Positions 23,930 to 35,556 of a DNA stretch of 64,000 bases are shown here, in pieces. The stretch covers positions 32,596,129 to 32,660,128 of the forward strand of contig OX328109.1 of assembly GCA_946811185.2 (NCBI GenBank), written 5' to 3'. A program made the translations under genes and the position numbers. Origin of the DNA: Hippopus hippopus. Taxonomy: Eukaryota > Mollusca > Bivalvia > Cardiida > Cardiidae. The stretch's first letter is position 1, and every line of letters begins with the position of its first letter. Below the pieces are notes generated by a model. The model was not told the origin of the DNA. It saw only the letters and a program-made list of their open reading frames with translations, and searched no databases.

Positions 23930-25620
23930 TGATGGTCTTATATCGCTCACGTGAGTACTAAGTAGTAAAGGTCTACAATGAAGATAAATACCAAATATAG
24001 AGGTTCAAGGCCAAATGATAATGAAACAAGAGTGGCATATTGTCGCAAGATATGCCCATCCCACCGCCAGTTGTCGAGGAGGTATAATAATTGCAAAGGG
24101 CAGGTAATGCAACGAACATGTTTACTAAGTCTCAAGTCAATGTGACTTGAGACTTCAAAGTTCCATTCCAGACAAGCAAGAAATACTGTAACAAGAGTGG
24201 CAAATTGTCGCAAGATACGCCCATCCCATCGCCAGTTGTCGAGGGGGGATAATAATCGTAAAGGGCAGGTAGAGGAAAATACTAGTGCAGCAGAAATCAT
24301 GTAAGTGATTGAAATAGGCATGAATGTCTCCTCTAATGTTAAGGAAATATGCATATAAAGTTTCAGGTCATTCAAACATGGATAGACAAATTTGTATTGT
24401 AGAGAAGCATGAAAAGCTGGAAAAAAAATAATGAATAGGGATTTATTCCAAAAGAGCATTAGGTAAGGTTACGGCTCTAGTGCATTGCACTTTTCATAAC
24501 TGCAACAAACATGTTTACCAAGTCTCAAGTCAATTTGACTTGAGGTGACAAAGTTCCGTTCCAGACAAGCAAGAAATACTGTAAAAATATAGATCAAAGT
24601 GAAATTACTCAAAATCCGCGCTAGGTAGAGTTAGTGTTCTTGCGCACTGTACTCCGTAATATTAAAACAAACATGCATACCAAGTTTGAAGTTGTTCTGA
24701 CTTGAGGTGACAGTTATATTCCGGACAAGCACTAAATGCTTGTAAAAATGACGACCAAAGGGAAATAATTCAAAGACAGCAAGAGGTAAAGTTATTGTTC
24801 TTTCACACTGCACTCCGCATTATTGCAACAAACACAAATACCAAGTTTCAAGTCAATCGGACTGGAGATAACACAGTTATGCTCCGGACAAAGAACTCTT
24901 CTATAGAACTTTCTAATTCAAGGGCAAATAACTCCAGTTCCGGTCCGATTAGACCCATAATCGAACTCATCCAAGATCTTATGGTCATATATATCTTTAC
25001 CAAGTTTGGTGCTGATTGGTTGATATTTGTAGATGCTGGAGTGTAAACGAAGTCAAATATAGCATTTTTTCTAATTCAAGGACAAATAACTCCAGTCGTT
25101 CTCGTCCGATTAGACCCATTATCGAACTCATCCGAGGTCTTATAGTCATATATATTTTGACCAAGTTTGGTGCTGATTGGTGAAAAACTGTAGATGCTAG
25201 AGTGTAAACAAAGTCAAATATAGCAATTTTTCTAATTCAAGGGCAAATAACACCAGTCGTTCTGGTCCGATTAGACCCATAATCGAACTCATCCGAGATC
25301 ATATGGTCATATATATTTTGACCAAGTTTGATGCTGATTGGTTGATATTTGTAGATGCTAGAGTGTAAACAAAGTCAAATATAGCAATTTTTCTAATTCA
25401 AGGGCAAATAACTCAAGTCGTTCTGGTGCAATAAGACCCATAATCGAACTCATCCGAGATCTTATGGTCATATATTTATTGACCAAGTTTGGTGCTGATT
25501 GGTTAATATTTGTAGATGCTACAGTGTAAACAAAAAAATGTGAACGGATGGACGATGGACGGACTGACGGATGACGGACGCCGACGGACGGTGAGTGATC
25601 ACAATAGCTAAAAAAAAAAA
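23930..25620 (+). mobile_element. Array element with two successive ~160-bp arrays
   Basis: The left part has ATCGCTCACGTGAGTACTAAG and two copies of a hairpin-forming word (GGCATATTGTCGCAAGATAT at ~24032, a variant at ~24196). Array 1 has units marked ACAAACATG or ACAAACAC near 24503, 24666 and 24825. Array 2 has four units starting TCTAATTCA at 24912, 25070, 25231 and 25392. Both periods are 158-163 bp although the monomers differ in sequence. The right end is GGACGGACTGACGG-rich and ends GTGATCACAATAGCTAAAA. It has no coding function. It is nested inside the 5.5-kb TIR transposon. Confidence 0.7.
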
Positions 25621-25861
25621 ATAAATAAAAATCAAAATGGAAACAATATACAGCCCAGAAATATCTGTGAAAATTGTATTTCAATCAAAATGTGACATGT
25701 TTCATTTTTGAATTTTTTCCTCGTACTCTTATATATGTGTATCAATGATAAGATACATACAAGTGTGTAAGAAAAATGAAACCTTAATTGCATTTTTATT
25801 TGAATACAGTTTCCACAGATATTTCTTGGTGTTTTGCGTTACAAATAACCAACAAGGGGAC

Positions 25862-26093
25862 AAATCACAGCGTCTTTTACCTGTGAGAAAGAAGGCATCT
25901 TAAAGAATATATTGGAAAAGGAGGAAGGGCTTGTAACTACCATTTTCTCCTTTTTCTACAATATTTTCTACTTTTTCAAGAACAATTTCAACCATTTGAC
26001 CTGCGTTATTCTATCGTCTTCAAATGCTATGTATCTGGTCGAGTCCAGTGTTTTGCCAATGGGTGAAAGTACTAGTTCAATAAACATTCACTA
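25862..26093 (+). repeat. Decayed TTAA MITE
   Basis: The core survives as TTGGAAAAGGAGGAAGGGCT and CATTTTCTCCTTTTTCTACA. Both ends are eroded. Confidence 0.6.
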
Positions 26094-26103
26094 GAACTAT
26101 TCA

Positions 26104-26325
26104 GAACCCTATACCACATGACCCCAGCTTTTTACAATTGAGAAAGATAGCTTTTAAAAATGTTGTTGGAAAAGGAGAGAATTCTGGTAAACAGCATTTT
26201 CTCCTTTTCCCACAATATTTGCTATCCTTCCTACAGCTAATTTCTTTTTTTGAGTCGCATTTATTTTGTCCTCTGCAAATGCTTTTGATTTGGGCAAGTT
26301 AAAATTTTGTTGTTTGGTAAAGACT
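26104..26325 (+). repeat. TTAA MITE, ends mutated
   Basis: It begins GAACCCTATACCACATGACC and ends TTGTTGTTTGGTAAAGAC. The core palindrome GGAAAAGGAGAGAATTCTGG with CATTTTCTCCTTTTCCCAC is clear. Confidence 0.75.
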
Positions 26326-26330
26326 TTATG

Positions 26331-27300
26331 AAGATTTAGTTTTGTAAAAAAGATTCCGGGAAAAGGAGGAAAAGAAAGAAATAGTTGCAATGGATTTTTT
26401 TTTTTCTATTTTATGTCCGACTGATCAATGTTTGACGAACCCTGTAGCTAAGTTAGTGACATACAGGGCTCAAAACCCAGGGATCAATGGTTTGACTTAT
26501 TTAAACTATTAAAGTGATGAGATTTTGTTTTAAAAAATCATTTCAGCAAATAGAGACGGTTCATTACTAAATACTGGAACACCATACAGTTTTAATTTAT
26601 TGTGAAAATCCTGATCTTAAAAAAAAATATTTAAAATCTTCATAGTTGCATTTTTTGTCATGTTCTTGTTTGAACTACCTTATCAGATGATTATTGTAGC
26701 AACAAAATTCAGTTTAAATTTCAAACCTTCCATTCCTCCTTGAAAACAGGTAGTTTCACCTTTGTTTTCAGTGGGGAAATACGTGCTATAATTGTTTTCA
26801 CTGAAAAGCTGGTAAAGGGTTACCTGGAAGTTCCTTTCATCTAAGTATTTCACCGTCAAAGTGGGTGATCTTTAGGAAGAGCTGTGATGTATTTCTTAGG
26901 CACGGATTAACACACACGTCATAATAAAGTGATAAAATCTGTTACAGAGGGTAGGTCTATTCTTATTACTTACCCCAAAAGAAGCGTTTTTTTCTGCCGC
27001 AACACCTTTTGTTTTCAAATTTTCAAATGCATTATTATGTAACCCTGGTTTAACTGGTTATTTATGTAGTCTGCATACAAAAAGTTTTATCAAAACGCCT
27101 GATAGGAGACAGCGCTTATATAATACGACTTTTCTTTCTGTATGCTAGGCTACTGAAAGTTTGATAAAACAAATTCTTTTTTTTGTGCGTGTCTTCGAAA
27201 ATGATAATTCATACAACTACCGACATGCCCATTTTTTTTTTTTAAATTGCATTTAGGGTGAATTACATTTCAAAAATGTGACCCTATAACTATTCCGGTA
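26331..27300. other. Interior of the 5.5-kb transposon, nothing recognised
   Basis: No transposase-like ORF and no repeat family that I can name. Runs of T and short AT-rich tracts only. Confidence 0.4.
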
Positions 27301-27755
27301 TATTTAAGATTGGATTAGCTTGTCCGGTGGAGAGTATCTGCAAGGGAAGTAACTCTTGGTGACACCTTGGTATCAGTAATTGGCAAATGGTCTATTGTTG
27401 CCAGCAGATTCGGCAGTGCGTCATTTTTGGACACACTTTTCTTAAATTATCGCATTTGGTGCCACTGGTGATCAACAGCGTGGGCCCTGCAGTGAGGCTT
27501 TTTATCTGCATAACGCAGATGACAGATATGGTTTCGAATGATTATTGGGGTGACCCATGCAAATTTTGTTACATTTTAATCCCCCGAAGTCGTTTTTTTC
27601 TCTCTTTACCCCCCATTATGTTGCGCACGATCATGCAATTTTTTCGGGCTAGTTCGTTTTGGTGCGAAATTTGGTGCCCAAATTAATTTTGTTTTCGTGG
27701 GATTTTTTATTTTGATGCGGGATTTCGGCAATCCCGCACTCTAGATGCAACCCTG

Positions 27756-28836
27756 CAGAAGTGATCACCAAGCCCTTATTTGGCTTTTCAGCCTGACAGA
27801 GCCAATGGCAAGATTGCATGTTGGAAAGAGATCTTAGCAGCTTTTGACTTCTGCTCTGAATACAGGCCAGGTAAACAACAACCACACTGTGATGCACTGT
27901 CCAGATGCGACAGCCCAAGAGACAGCCAGTGCAGTGACGGAGATATGTCAGAACCCCTCAAGTGTGGACCATGATGTAAGTGCCGCAGAAGAGCGGAGAT
28001 CATGTCGCTGCAAATGTTGGAAAAAGCCAAATCCCAAGACATGGGTTGCTCTGGAGAACAGTTTAATCAGACTGATGAAAGTACAGGTGATATTCAATAC
28101 GTCGATGATAAGGATCTTACAAACATAGTAAGAGAGTGCAGATTGTATCAATTGGTTGATTGTTGGTTTGGGTACTGTGGCTGAAGATATGCGCAAAAGC
28201 CAGTTGGAGGACAAAGATATAAAGCTAGTTCTTCAATCAAAGGAAGCAGATAATAAGCCACCAAGAGAAGAAATTAATATGTCTAGTCCAGCTTGTCAGC
28301 ATTATCTTCTCTTATAGGACCATATCAGGGTAGTAAATGGTGTACTATTAAAAGAACTTGTGAAACGTGATGGTTCTGGCACAGTTGGCCAAATAATTAT
28401 AACGAAAGACATGAAAAGAGAGGTATTACAGATTATGCATGGTGGTTTAATTTTAGGGCATACGGGTATGAAAAAGACGAAAGCCAAAATAATTCAAAGG
28501 TTTTACTGGTTTAACATGAAAGAAGACATCAGAGTGTTTATCTGCCAGTGTGATACATGTGCATGCGACAAGAAGCCACCTAGAACCCCAAGGGCACCTA
28601 TGGGTTCAATTAGAACAGGAGCTCTGTGGGATGTTTTAGCCACAGATTTTCTGGGCCCTTTTACAGTTACAGCACGCAGGAACCCATACATTCTTGTTCT
28701 GACCGACCACATTTCAAAATATGCTGAAGTCATCCCAGTACCAGATCGCATGGCAGAAACATGTGCCAATAGAGTTGTAAATGAGTTCATAAGTAGATGG
28801 GGATGCCCATTGTCCATCCTCAGTGACCAAGGCAGG
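27756..28836 (+). pseudogene. Gypsy RNase H end and integrase, 3'-truncated
   Basis: The sequence resumes the RNase H/connection region (frame-shifted; CPDATAQE-type text replaces the usual ending) and then an integrase with an HHCC zinc finger (HGGLILGHTGMKKTKAKI, then CQCDTCACDKK) and the DDE core: DVLATDFLGPFTV near 28635, DHISKYAEVIPV near 28705, LSILSDQGR near 28830. The frame is lost at 28836, where another repeat begins, so the third acidic residue and the C-terminus are absent. It is the downstream part of the same interrupted element as 21300-22227. Confidence 0.85.
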
Positions 28837-29345
28837 ACAGAAACAGGCAATTATTTGTACGCAGATGGACACACGGACGAACAAACGGACGGACAGACTG
28901 ATTCCAGTATACCCCCGAAAACATTCGTTTTGCAGGGGTATAATAAGCACCTACAACATGTTTTAATCCCAAAATTTTCACCAAATTACTCCTCCATAAC
29001 AAGACCTCTGGTAGGAAGTATCACAATGACTTGTAGATCAAAATTCAGCTAAAAACAAAAGTATGATTAACTCCAGACTTGGTAGGGACTAGACAGGTGA
29101 TTTGTACGTCAAAATTGCCAAAATTTTGTTGTAATCTGAATTCCAAGATGGCCCCCACAGATACCATGTTGAAAATCTATTTTGAAATTCTGGTCATGAA
29201 CTTTAAGGCCAACTAACTGGAAACGGAATAGAGAAAACGTAGCCTCTAAAGCTTACACAAGGTAAAGGTTGATGAAGCAAGGCAGACAGTCATAGCTTGA
29301 TCACAAAAGCTCACCTTGAGGATTTCTGGCTCAGGTAAGCTAAAA
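28837..29345 (+). mobile_element. Short element truncating the Gypsy integrase
   Basis: Right after the integrase break comes GGACACACGGACGAACAAAC, and later a right end with a hairpin formed by AGCTCACCTTGAG and CTCAGGTAAGCT at ~29309-29342, followed by poly-A. The GGAC-rich tract and the AGCT-type end match the other array elements, but no tandem array is present here. Confidence 0.5.
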
Positions 29346-29375
29346 AAAATTAATAGTTATGAAATTATTTTTCAG

Positions 29376-29528
29376 GGCATGAAAATGGAAATTGGAAGGC
29401 TGACAACATCCTCTCCAGCCTCCACCAGTGCCTTTCAGAGCCCAAAACCACACAAAATGCCCACTGCGTCTGCTGGTGAAGTGACACCAGATGTGACAAA
29501 GAGTCTTTGTATTCCAGAAGTTAACAAT
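29376..29528 (+). CDS. Candidate exon of a second BEN-like gene
   Basis: The 153-bp open segment lies between TATTTTTCAG and GTAAGTAC, strong splice signals, with only one open frame (phase 0/0). It encodes a Ser/Thr/Pro-rich peptide starting GMKMEIGRLTTSSPASTSAF. Such linkers precede the BEN domain in this family, but linkage to the exons at 33.8-35.1 kb is an inference. It is therefore a splice-supported exon without an assigned domain. Confidence 0.45.
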
Positions 29529-30324
29529 GTAAGTACATACTGGTATTGTTTTTCTATGTTCCAAATTAAATACCCGTTTTTGCATGTATGTGCACTCACT
29601 AAAACACTTTAAGCAGCTATTAAATTTAAGAATATTTGTGGCTAATATCCAGGAATTCCATGGTTAGAAAGCTGATGAGAAATAAATGAACCCATATTTT
29701 TCTTAAGACAGACTCGTTATTGCTGCATTATGCCAATTTCAACTTACACTTAAGAGTACCTAGATATGACCTGGTCAACTTCTGAACAAAATTTCACAAC
29801 AGTTGATCTGTATAGGCAAATTTTTCTGCTTTGGCATTTTTGCAACATTGAAAATATCTTGCAGTCACACAGCATAGTACTCTTAGGGGTACTGTTACTG
29901 AGGGATATGTGCAACTTTCTAGTGACAGAAGAAACCAAACACATATTCAGCAATTGCATTTGTAGATTCTGGAGGAGACATAGCAACAGCAAGTGAACCA
30001 TCAATTTGACATACAAATCTCAAATTGTCAGGTTCATTTACTAATGCCTGTGTGATACAGAAGAATATCACTTGAAATCAAATACTAGTTTTTTTCTGTC
30101 CACCAGAGAAGGCATTATCCATCAATTTATCACTTTTTAACCTTAAACCCTTGTTGCCTATGCAGCCAGTGTAGATCAAGATCAGACTGCACAGAATGTG
30201 CAGTCGGATCTTTGTCTACACTGTCCTCTTCACTGAAACATTTTAGACAAAAATAACCTTTAAATTTTGATTATTTTGGGTCTTATTTTTAGTTTTTAAA
30301 TATCAGGCATGTTTATTCAGTGCT
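29529..30324. other. Intron-like or intergenic, nothing recognised
   Basis: No exon with paired splice signals and no repeat that I can name. Confidence 0.4.
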
Positions 30325-30550
30325 TTAACCCTTTACCAAACAAACATTTACATGTAAACTTGTCCAAATTGAAAGCATTTGCAGACAACAAAATTAATGT
30401 GACTCAAAATCTGACATATTTTCATGATATGGTCGAAAACATTTTGGGGAAAGGAGAAAATGCTGTATACCAACATCTCCTTTTCCCACATTTTCAAATG
30501 CCTTTTTCCTCAGGGTCATTAAAACTCGGGATTATGCGATAAGGGGTTAA
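30325..30550 (-). repeat. TTAA MITE, reverse orientation
   Basis: TTAACCCTTTACCAAACAA at the left and GATAAGGGGTTAA at the right. The internal order (TTTGCAGACAACAAAATTAA before the core) shows the reverse orientation. The core is shortened to GAAAATGCTGTATACCAACA. Confidence 0.85.
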
Positions 30551-30750
30551 ATGTGGTAAATAATGCTAGTGAATATATACATGAATGTATGACAAATCTA
30601 GACATTTCTCTGGACTCCAAAATTTATAGTGTATCCATGTATAAAAGCCATGCCCCAAGGTTATGAAACTTTTTTCATGCTCATTTCAACTGAGCATGAA
30701 ATTTAAACCACTCATAAATGATAAAATAATCAAAATCAAAGGAATTTTCA

Positions 30751-31112
30751 GGGCCCAGTTTCACAAAAGAACTAAGTCTCTTATTTTACTCAAATTTGCC
30801 GACAGATTTATTTTTCGACTTAAAGTAAGTTGAGTTTGTTATTCCGGACACATTTCACTATCATTAACAGACTTCAGTAACATTCTCAAACCGTGTTAAC
30901 ACAACTTTTCAGACTCAGCTTAGTGAAATAATGGACTTAAGTCTGTTAATTGACTCAACTCTTTACCAAACAACAAAATTTTAGGGTAATCCAATTTGAA
31001 AGCATTTGCAGACGACAAATTTAATGTTGCACAAACTGTGAAATTTGTCTTTGAAAGGGTAGAAGACATTGTGGTAAAAAAAGGGACTTCAGTTTTTTCA
31101 TGAAACCAGGAC
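30751..31112. mobile_element. TIR element with a nested MITE remnant
   Basis: The left end GGGCCCAGTTTCACAAAAGA is complementary to the right end TTTTCATGAAACCAGGACC. Inside, from ~30953, a reverse-oriented TTAA MITE begins (CTCTTTACCAAACAACAAAA) and breaks off near 31085. No ORF. Confidence 0.55.
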
Positions 31113-33203
31113 CAGTTATACATGAATCAGTGGAAACCTATATTTGACCAATCAGGTCATCACATTTATTTGGCTCAATGTGCAGCCTTGCTGTCTGCTA
31201 TTTCAGCTCACAAACAAGCGACTGTTAATTTTGGAAAAGTGCAAGATTACGTGTGTTTACAACGCTTGAATTTTAGGAAAAAGTTTAAAAGATGTGCTTT
31301 GTAATCGTTTACGTGAGATATACGAAGAGATTACAAGTTTGCATTATGATTATGATTCACAATGGGACATGAGTAAAGAGTTTCAATAACGCTGTATTAC
31401 GCAATGGATTCATTAATGTTAGTTTTTTTTTTCCTTCTGAAACTCTCTGAAAAAAACATAAACTGTTTTAAAGTGGAAAAGAAAGGTAATATATATAAAT
31501 AACTAATAAAAAGAAAGTATATTCACTAAAATAGCTAACCTTGTTTAATATATATATCCTCTGCTCATCCAAAAGGGCAAGCGTCATCAATGTTTCAATT
31601 TGACATGAACATTAACCCTTGGTGCGTGAAGAATGCTGAATGTGTAGAGACAGATCAGAGTGAAAAAAAAATAAAAATAATGAGTTTATTCTTTGATTCA
31701 AACCATCTGCTACTTAAATTAAGTGCACTTACTTGTCTTCTTTACAGAATGTACATGTAGATTTCAATTATGAAACAGACTAAGTTTTGTTTTGTACAGT
31801 TTTGGAACTTCAGCTCAAAAGGCAACTTATGTTAATTAAATCAGCTTTTGACTTAGCCATATTTAGGTGGATTAACACATCTGCTATTTCAAAGGGTATG
31901 TCGGTAAACTGTTGACTGACAAGATGTGTGCTTGAGTGCCGCTGTAATCCACTGGACCACACATTGTCTTCAGTATATCACAAGATAAACTACCGCCAGT
32001 GATATTAACAAGCACACTTAACACTATTTAAAATCATCAGACAACCATTTTCCCTTAACTTGAAATTTAAACATTTCTTAGACTTCCACCACTCTGTTGA
32101 ATGTGACAATCTACAAATATTTCAAAATGCTTGTAATTTAGTGTAATTTATTATCGAATACAATGTTGAGACAACCTAACAAGCCTTACAAAAATATTTA
32201 TCATCTTTAATTGTTATTTTTAAGCAAAACTGGGGTTTATGAGGTGTTTCATTCTTTCTCATAGAAGTTCAAAACTTTGCTGGCACAGGTATTACATTGT
32301 CCGTAGCCCCTGAAATTAACACTTTTTGTACAAATCCTTGTGTATATAAGTTCAAGTATATATTTCTTACCGAGAATCTATCATCGGCAGAGACAAATAA
32401 AAAGGAATATTTTTCCGGAATTTAATCAATAGAACAGTCATGACAGCACGATTTAAGTAGCCTTTCTGCTATTCTGTATGTGTATTTGCTGTGGTTGTTT
32501 GTGAGCCCTTCACAACGCTAACCAAGGAAGTCGGTTTATCTCATCGCCACGGATCCATGTATTTATCCTATAGGCACATTACCCTTTCAGTGCTTCAATT
32601 ACACAAATCTCTACCTTTCACTAGCCAGTAGATAGAATTCTTCAGACATCATTACAATTTAACGGATACATGTTACATATGTAACCAGTGTATTTTACTT
32701 TACCATGAATGTATATAGTGTGTTTTTATATCATGTCATTTTTATACATCCATGCATCCAATTGTTTTAAAGCCTAGAGAGAGTTAAGGGAGAGTAAAGA
32801 GATAGTTAAGGGAGAGCTAGTAGAAAGTAAGGAAAGTGAGATTTAGTGAGAGAAATGAATTCATCTACCTAATCCTGCATGCACTGTTTGGTTGACTTGA
32901 GCACTCTTTGTCTTTGGCACTCTGACACAGACCTTTCACAAGGACAGACCTATGTTTTTGGGACCTGGAAGCTTAAGGCTACCCAGATGATTGATTCTTT
33001 ATTTACTGCAATATTTTGATTCTGGTGGGTTTTTCGGTCCTTTGTTGCACACTTGTATATGTTTTATTTTAGTACTGTGCATTGAAGATCTTGATTTCTA
33101 ATGATACTTTGAAAATTTATATTTCGGGCTTTTCTGTACATAGATTAACAGCACAGTACAAGAACTTAACCTAGGGAAGCATTGCGTTGTTCTCTTTTCC
33201 CAG
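31113..33203. other. No gene recognised
   Basis: AT-rich, no named repeat. A purine-rich GAGAGTTAAGGGAGAG tract lies near 32775-32860. Confidence 0.45.
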
Positions 33204-33359
33204 CGGGTTACACATATGGGGGTAAAAATTGTCAGGTTTATACCATATGGGACACTAAGGGAGACCAATACTAACATCATTTCTGAGTTAATGACTTCTG
33301 CTCAAGGAACATTGTCACTCACTGCTGTGAGTTTGAGCCTGGCTCAGACCACATACGAG
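33204..33359 (+). CDS. Possible exon, function unknown
   Basis: Open for 52 codons in a single frame (phase 0/0) between a strong acceptor (TCTCTTTTCCCAG) and a consensus donor (GAG|GTGAGC). The peptide contains VKIVRFIPYGTLRETNTN; I recognise no domain. Its end phase does not fit the frame chosen for the next exon at 33815, so it may be part of another transcript or spurious. Confidence 0.25.
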
Positions 33360-33469
33360 GTGAGCCAAGTTTTTCTGCTTGTGGTTGGTCATGTTATTTA
33401 CTGCATGTACTCCAGTTTGCCCATTGTCAGATTGCCTAGAGTCTCAATATGAGTGAGACAATCTTCTTA

Positions 33470-33755
33470 AAGGGCCCGAGCCCCCATAGATCAGGGGGTT
33501 GCTGGTTCGATCCCCAGGTTGGTGAATTTCTTCCTGAGGATTGATGATAGTCATTGCAACAGGATTCATTCCTCTCTCATTGCTGATAATGGTTTCAACG
33601 TTGGTTAGATGGGAAAGCAGCAAGTGGTTTGGAAAGAATACTGTGCATAGTATTGGTAAAAGAAACTCTTGGAAAGCATGGACAGTTGCACTGGCCGCCA
33701 CGATACAATTGAATTAATGTTGAAAACAGCGTTAAATACCATACAATCAATCAAT
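33470..33755 (+). mobile_element. tRNA-derived SINE
   Basis: The head resembles a tRNA: GATCAGGGGGTTGCT and then GGTTCGATCCCC, a good Pol III B box. The body ends CAGCGTTAAATACC and a CAATCAATCAAT tail. The internal promoter would drive Pol III transcription; mobilisation depends on a LINE. Confidence 0.75.
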
Positions 33756-33814
33756 TCTTGAAGGCCAGTAAGATCAGAATAGAATATCAAGAAACATTGT
33801 ACTTTAAATTTCAG

Positions 33815-33887
33815 CCTAGACAAGAATCACCCTGCACTGAACTTGACACTGGCAGTGGCATACAAAATGAAGTATACAATGGATATG
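33815..33887 (+). CDS. Candidate exon of a second BEN-like gene
   Basis: 73 bp between TTTAAATTTCAG and GTGAGAAA. Two frames are open. The one ending in phase 0 (LNLTLAVAYKMKYTMDM) joins in frame to the BEN-like exon at 34973. The other (PRQESPCTELDTGSG) does not. Confidence 0.4.
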
Positions 33888-34501
33888 GTGAGAAATACTA
33901 TCTGGAATGATGATGTTTTTAGCTCTATTGGACAAAGGCAAGTAGTGCTTATGTCATGATATTATATGTGCGTGCCTTTTTCCTGTTTGCACCATGAATT
34001 CATGATGTACACCAGAAAATTAACAAAACCACTACCAGTTTTTTGGATTTAACGCAAGGTGTGATGGTCATCAGTGATATGAAAATGTTTGTTAGGATGG
34101 CAACATGTCACCACAGCAAAATAGAGGGGAAGGAAGAAAAATATAAAAAGAAAATGCCTACTGCATCTCCCATAAGTATTGGGACACCTTATCTACATAT
34201 CATACTTGTCCTAAAATTTGCAAATATTACTGTATGTCAAACAGTGTAGATCCTAATTAGGCACCACAATTTGCAGCATCTGATCTGGGTTTTCACTTTT
34301 GGAAAGTCTTATCTGTCTTAAGTCATAGGGTTGTTATGATATTCCAGATACTGCCATTCATATTATATCAGTGGCATACTGAGTTTGAGTTCAAATATCC
34401 CTATGACAAGAATGCATACAAAAAACACAACATCCATTTTTAAAGAATGCAAGCTTCATTGAAAGTTGATAGTATGATTTGCTGGCCTTTGTATCAGAGC
34501 T

Positions 34502-34760
34502 TAAGGCCAGCCTTGGTGGCTCATTTGGGGGCATGCGAGACTGATGATCAGGAAGTTGGGGGTTCGACCCCCTTTGGGGTGGCAACATTGTTTTGGTCGA
34601 GGTTGATAATGAAATATTCTTTAACAATCATTCCTATCCCCAATTTAGGAAGGGCAGTTGTCAGCTTCTTGAAAAAGAGTGTGCACAATACTGGTTAACT
34701 ACTTAGAGGACTGAGCCTGCCCAGTTAAAGTGTGGTTAGGTAAAATGAACACCCTCGACA
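34502..34760 (+). mobile_element. tRNA-derived SINE
   Basis: GCCTTGGTGGCTCATTTGGG resembles a Pol III A box region, and GGGGGTTCGACCCCCTTT contains a B box. The downstream body differs from the SINE at 33.5 kb apart from short words. Confidence 0.65.
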
Positions 34761-34972
34761 TGACCCCATGGGGCTGACTGATCCGTAAAACAAACACGAT
34801 CAGAGTTTAAGACACACAGTTATCTGCTGAAAATCTTGCCTAGTACAGTCACTTTTACTGGTGACTCAATTTTACAAATGTACATGTAGTAATGTTTTTA
34901 ACATAGACAACTCTAGTATTTAATAATCTATACAACTGCTTTTGTCTTAAACCTTCATCAATTTTTTCACAG

Positions 34973-35150
34973 AGCCAGATAATGGAGGAGTTGGCAAGAA
35001 GTGTCAACTTCAGGAAAGGCACTGCACGCTGTTTCAAAATGCTCTTCCGTGCAGAAGAGTATGAAGGTAGAAGCCTTGCGGGTGGAAAACCAAATACTGG
35101 GGTACAGAGTCTGGCCTTTGAAGACAGAAAGAAATGGGACTTTCTCGAGG
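34973..35150 (+). CDS. BEN-like domain exon
   Basis: An acceptor (TTTTTTCACAG) and donor (GTAAAC) bound a 178-bp exon. In the frame starting AGC CAG it encodes KGTARCFKMLFRAEEYEGRS followed by a glycine-rich turn. This fits the second half of a BEN domain (helix, LF-x-x-EE, then S-x-G). The following exon is not found before the LINE at 35.45 kb. If the gene is real, it is broken or continues beyond the LINE. A BEN domain would bind DNA or chromatin partners in the nucleus. Confidence 0.5.
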
Positions 35151-35556
35151 GTAAACTCATTTTATTCTCTTTCCAGCAGCTTTACTGAGGCAGGCATTGG
35201 CATTCTTTTCTGCCAGTGGTAACAATGTCATCATCTTTGACATCAACCTTAGGTTTTTATGTTTAAGTCCTGTCCTCAGATACTAGGAAAGTTAAAGATA
35301 ACATTTCATATGCTTATATGTTCTGAGCAGTAATGCAAAAAATGTATATGACTATCTGGTCTTGAACCAAAGGCTAATTATATGGGTCAGTGAAAATTTT
35401 GTTTATACATGTACATTTAGGTCTTTCCCTCAGAAGCTAGGATAGCTAATATTATTATTATTAATTGGTGTTTTAAGGCGCATCGACAGCTGTGGTCATT
35501 TAACGCGCATGAAGATAATAATTAGAAATTAAACAATAAAATGTTAATTTGAAAGT

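Larger units (their letters stand above)
22234..27755. mobile_element. 5.5-kb TIR transposon with 6-bp target duplication
   Basis: The termini are CAGGGATGCATCTA and, inverted, CAGGGTTGCATCTA. Outside them lies a direct duplication CAGAAG (22228-22233 and 27756-27761). Without the insert, the Gypsy frame runs through the target site, which confirms the boundaries. Subterminal sequence at ~22260-22330 is rich in runs of G and C with inverted GGGGG/CCCCC words. No transposase ORF is recognised, and most of the interior is nested repeats (array element at 24-25.6 kb, MITEs at 25.9 and 26.1 kb). CAGGG tips recall hAT elements, but 6 bp is not the usual 8-bp hAT duplication, so I leave the superfamily open. 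Confidence 0.7.

Noticed and set aside
24795..25046. 83-codon ORF in array 2
   Set aside because: It is generated by the ~160-bp tandem repeat.
33470..33560. tRNA gene
   Set aside because: The B box is good but the sequence cannot form a full cloverleaf, and a SINE body and CAAT tail follow. The same reasoning applies at 34.5 kb.
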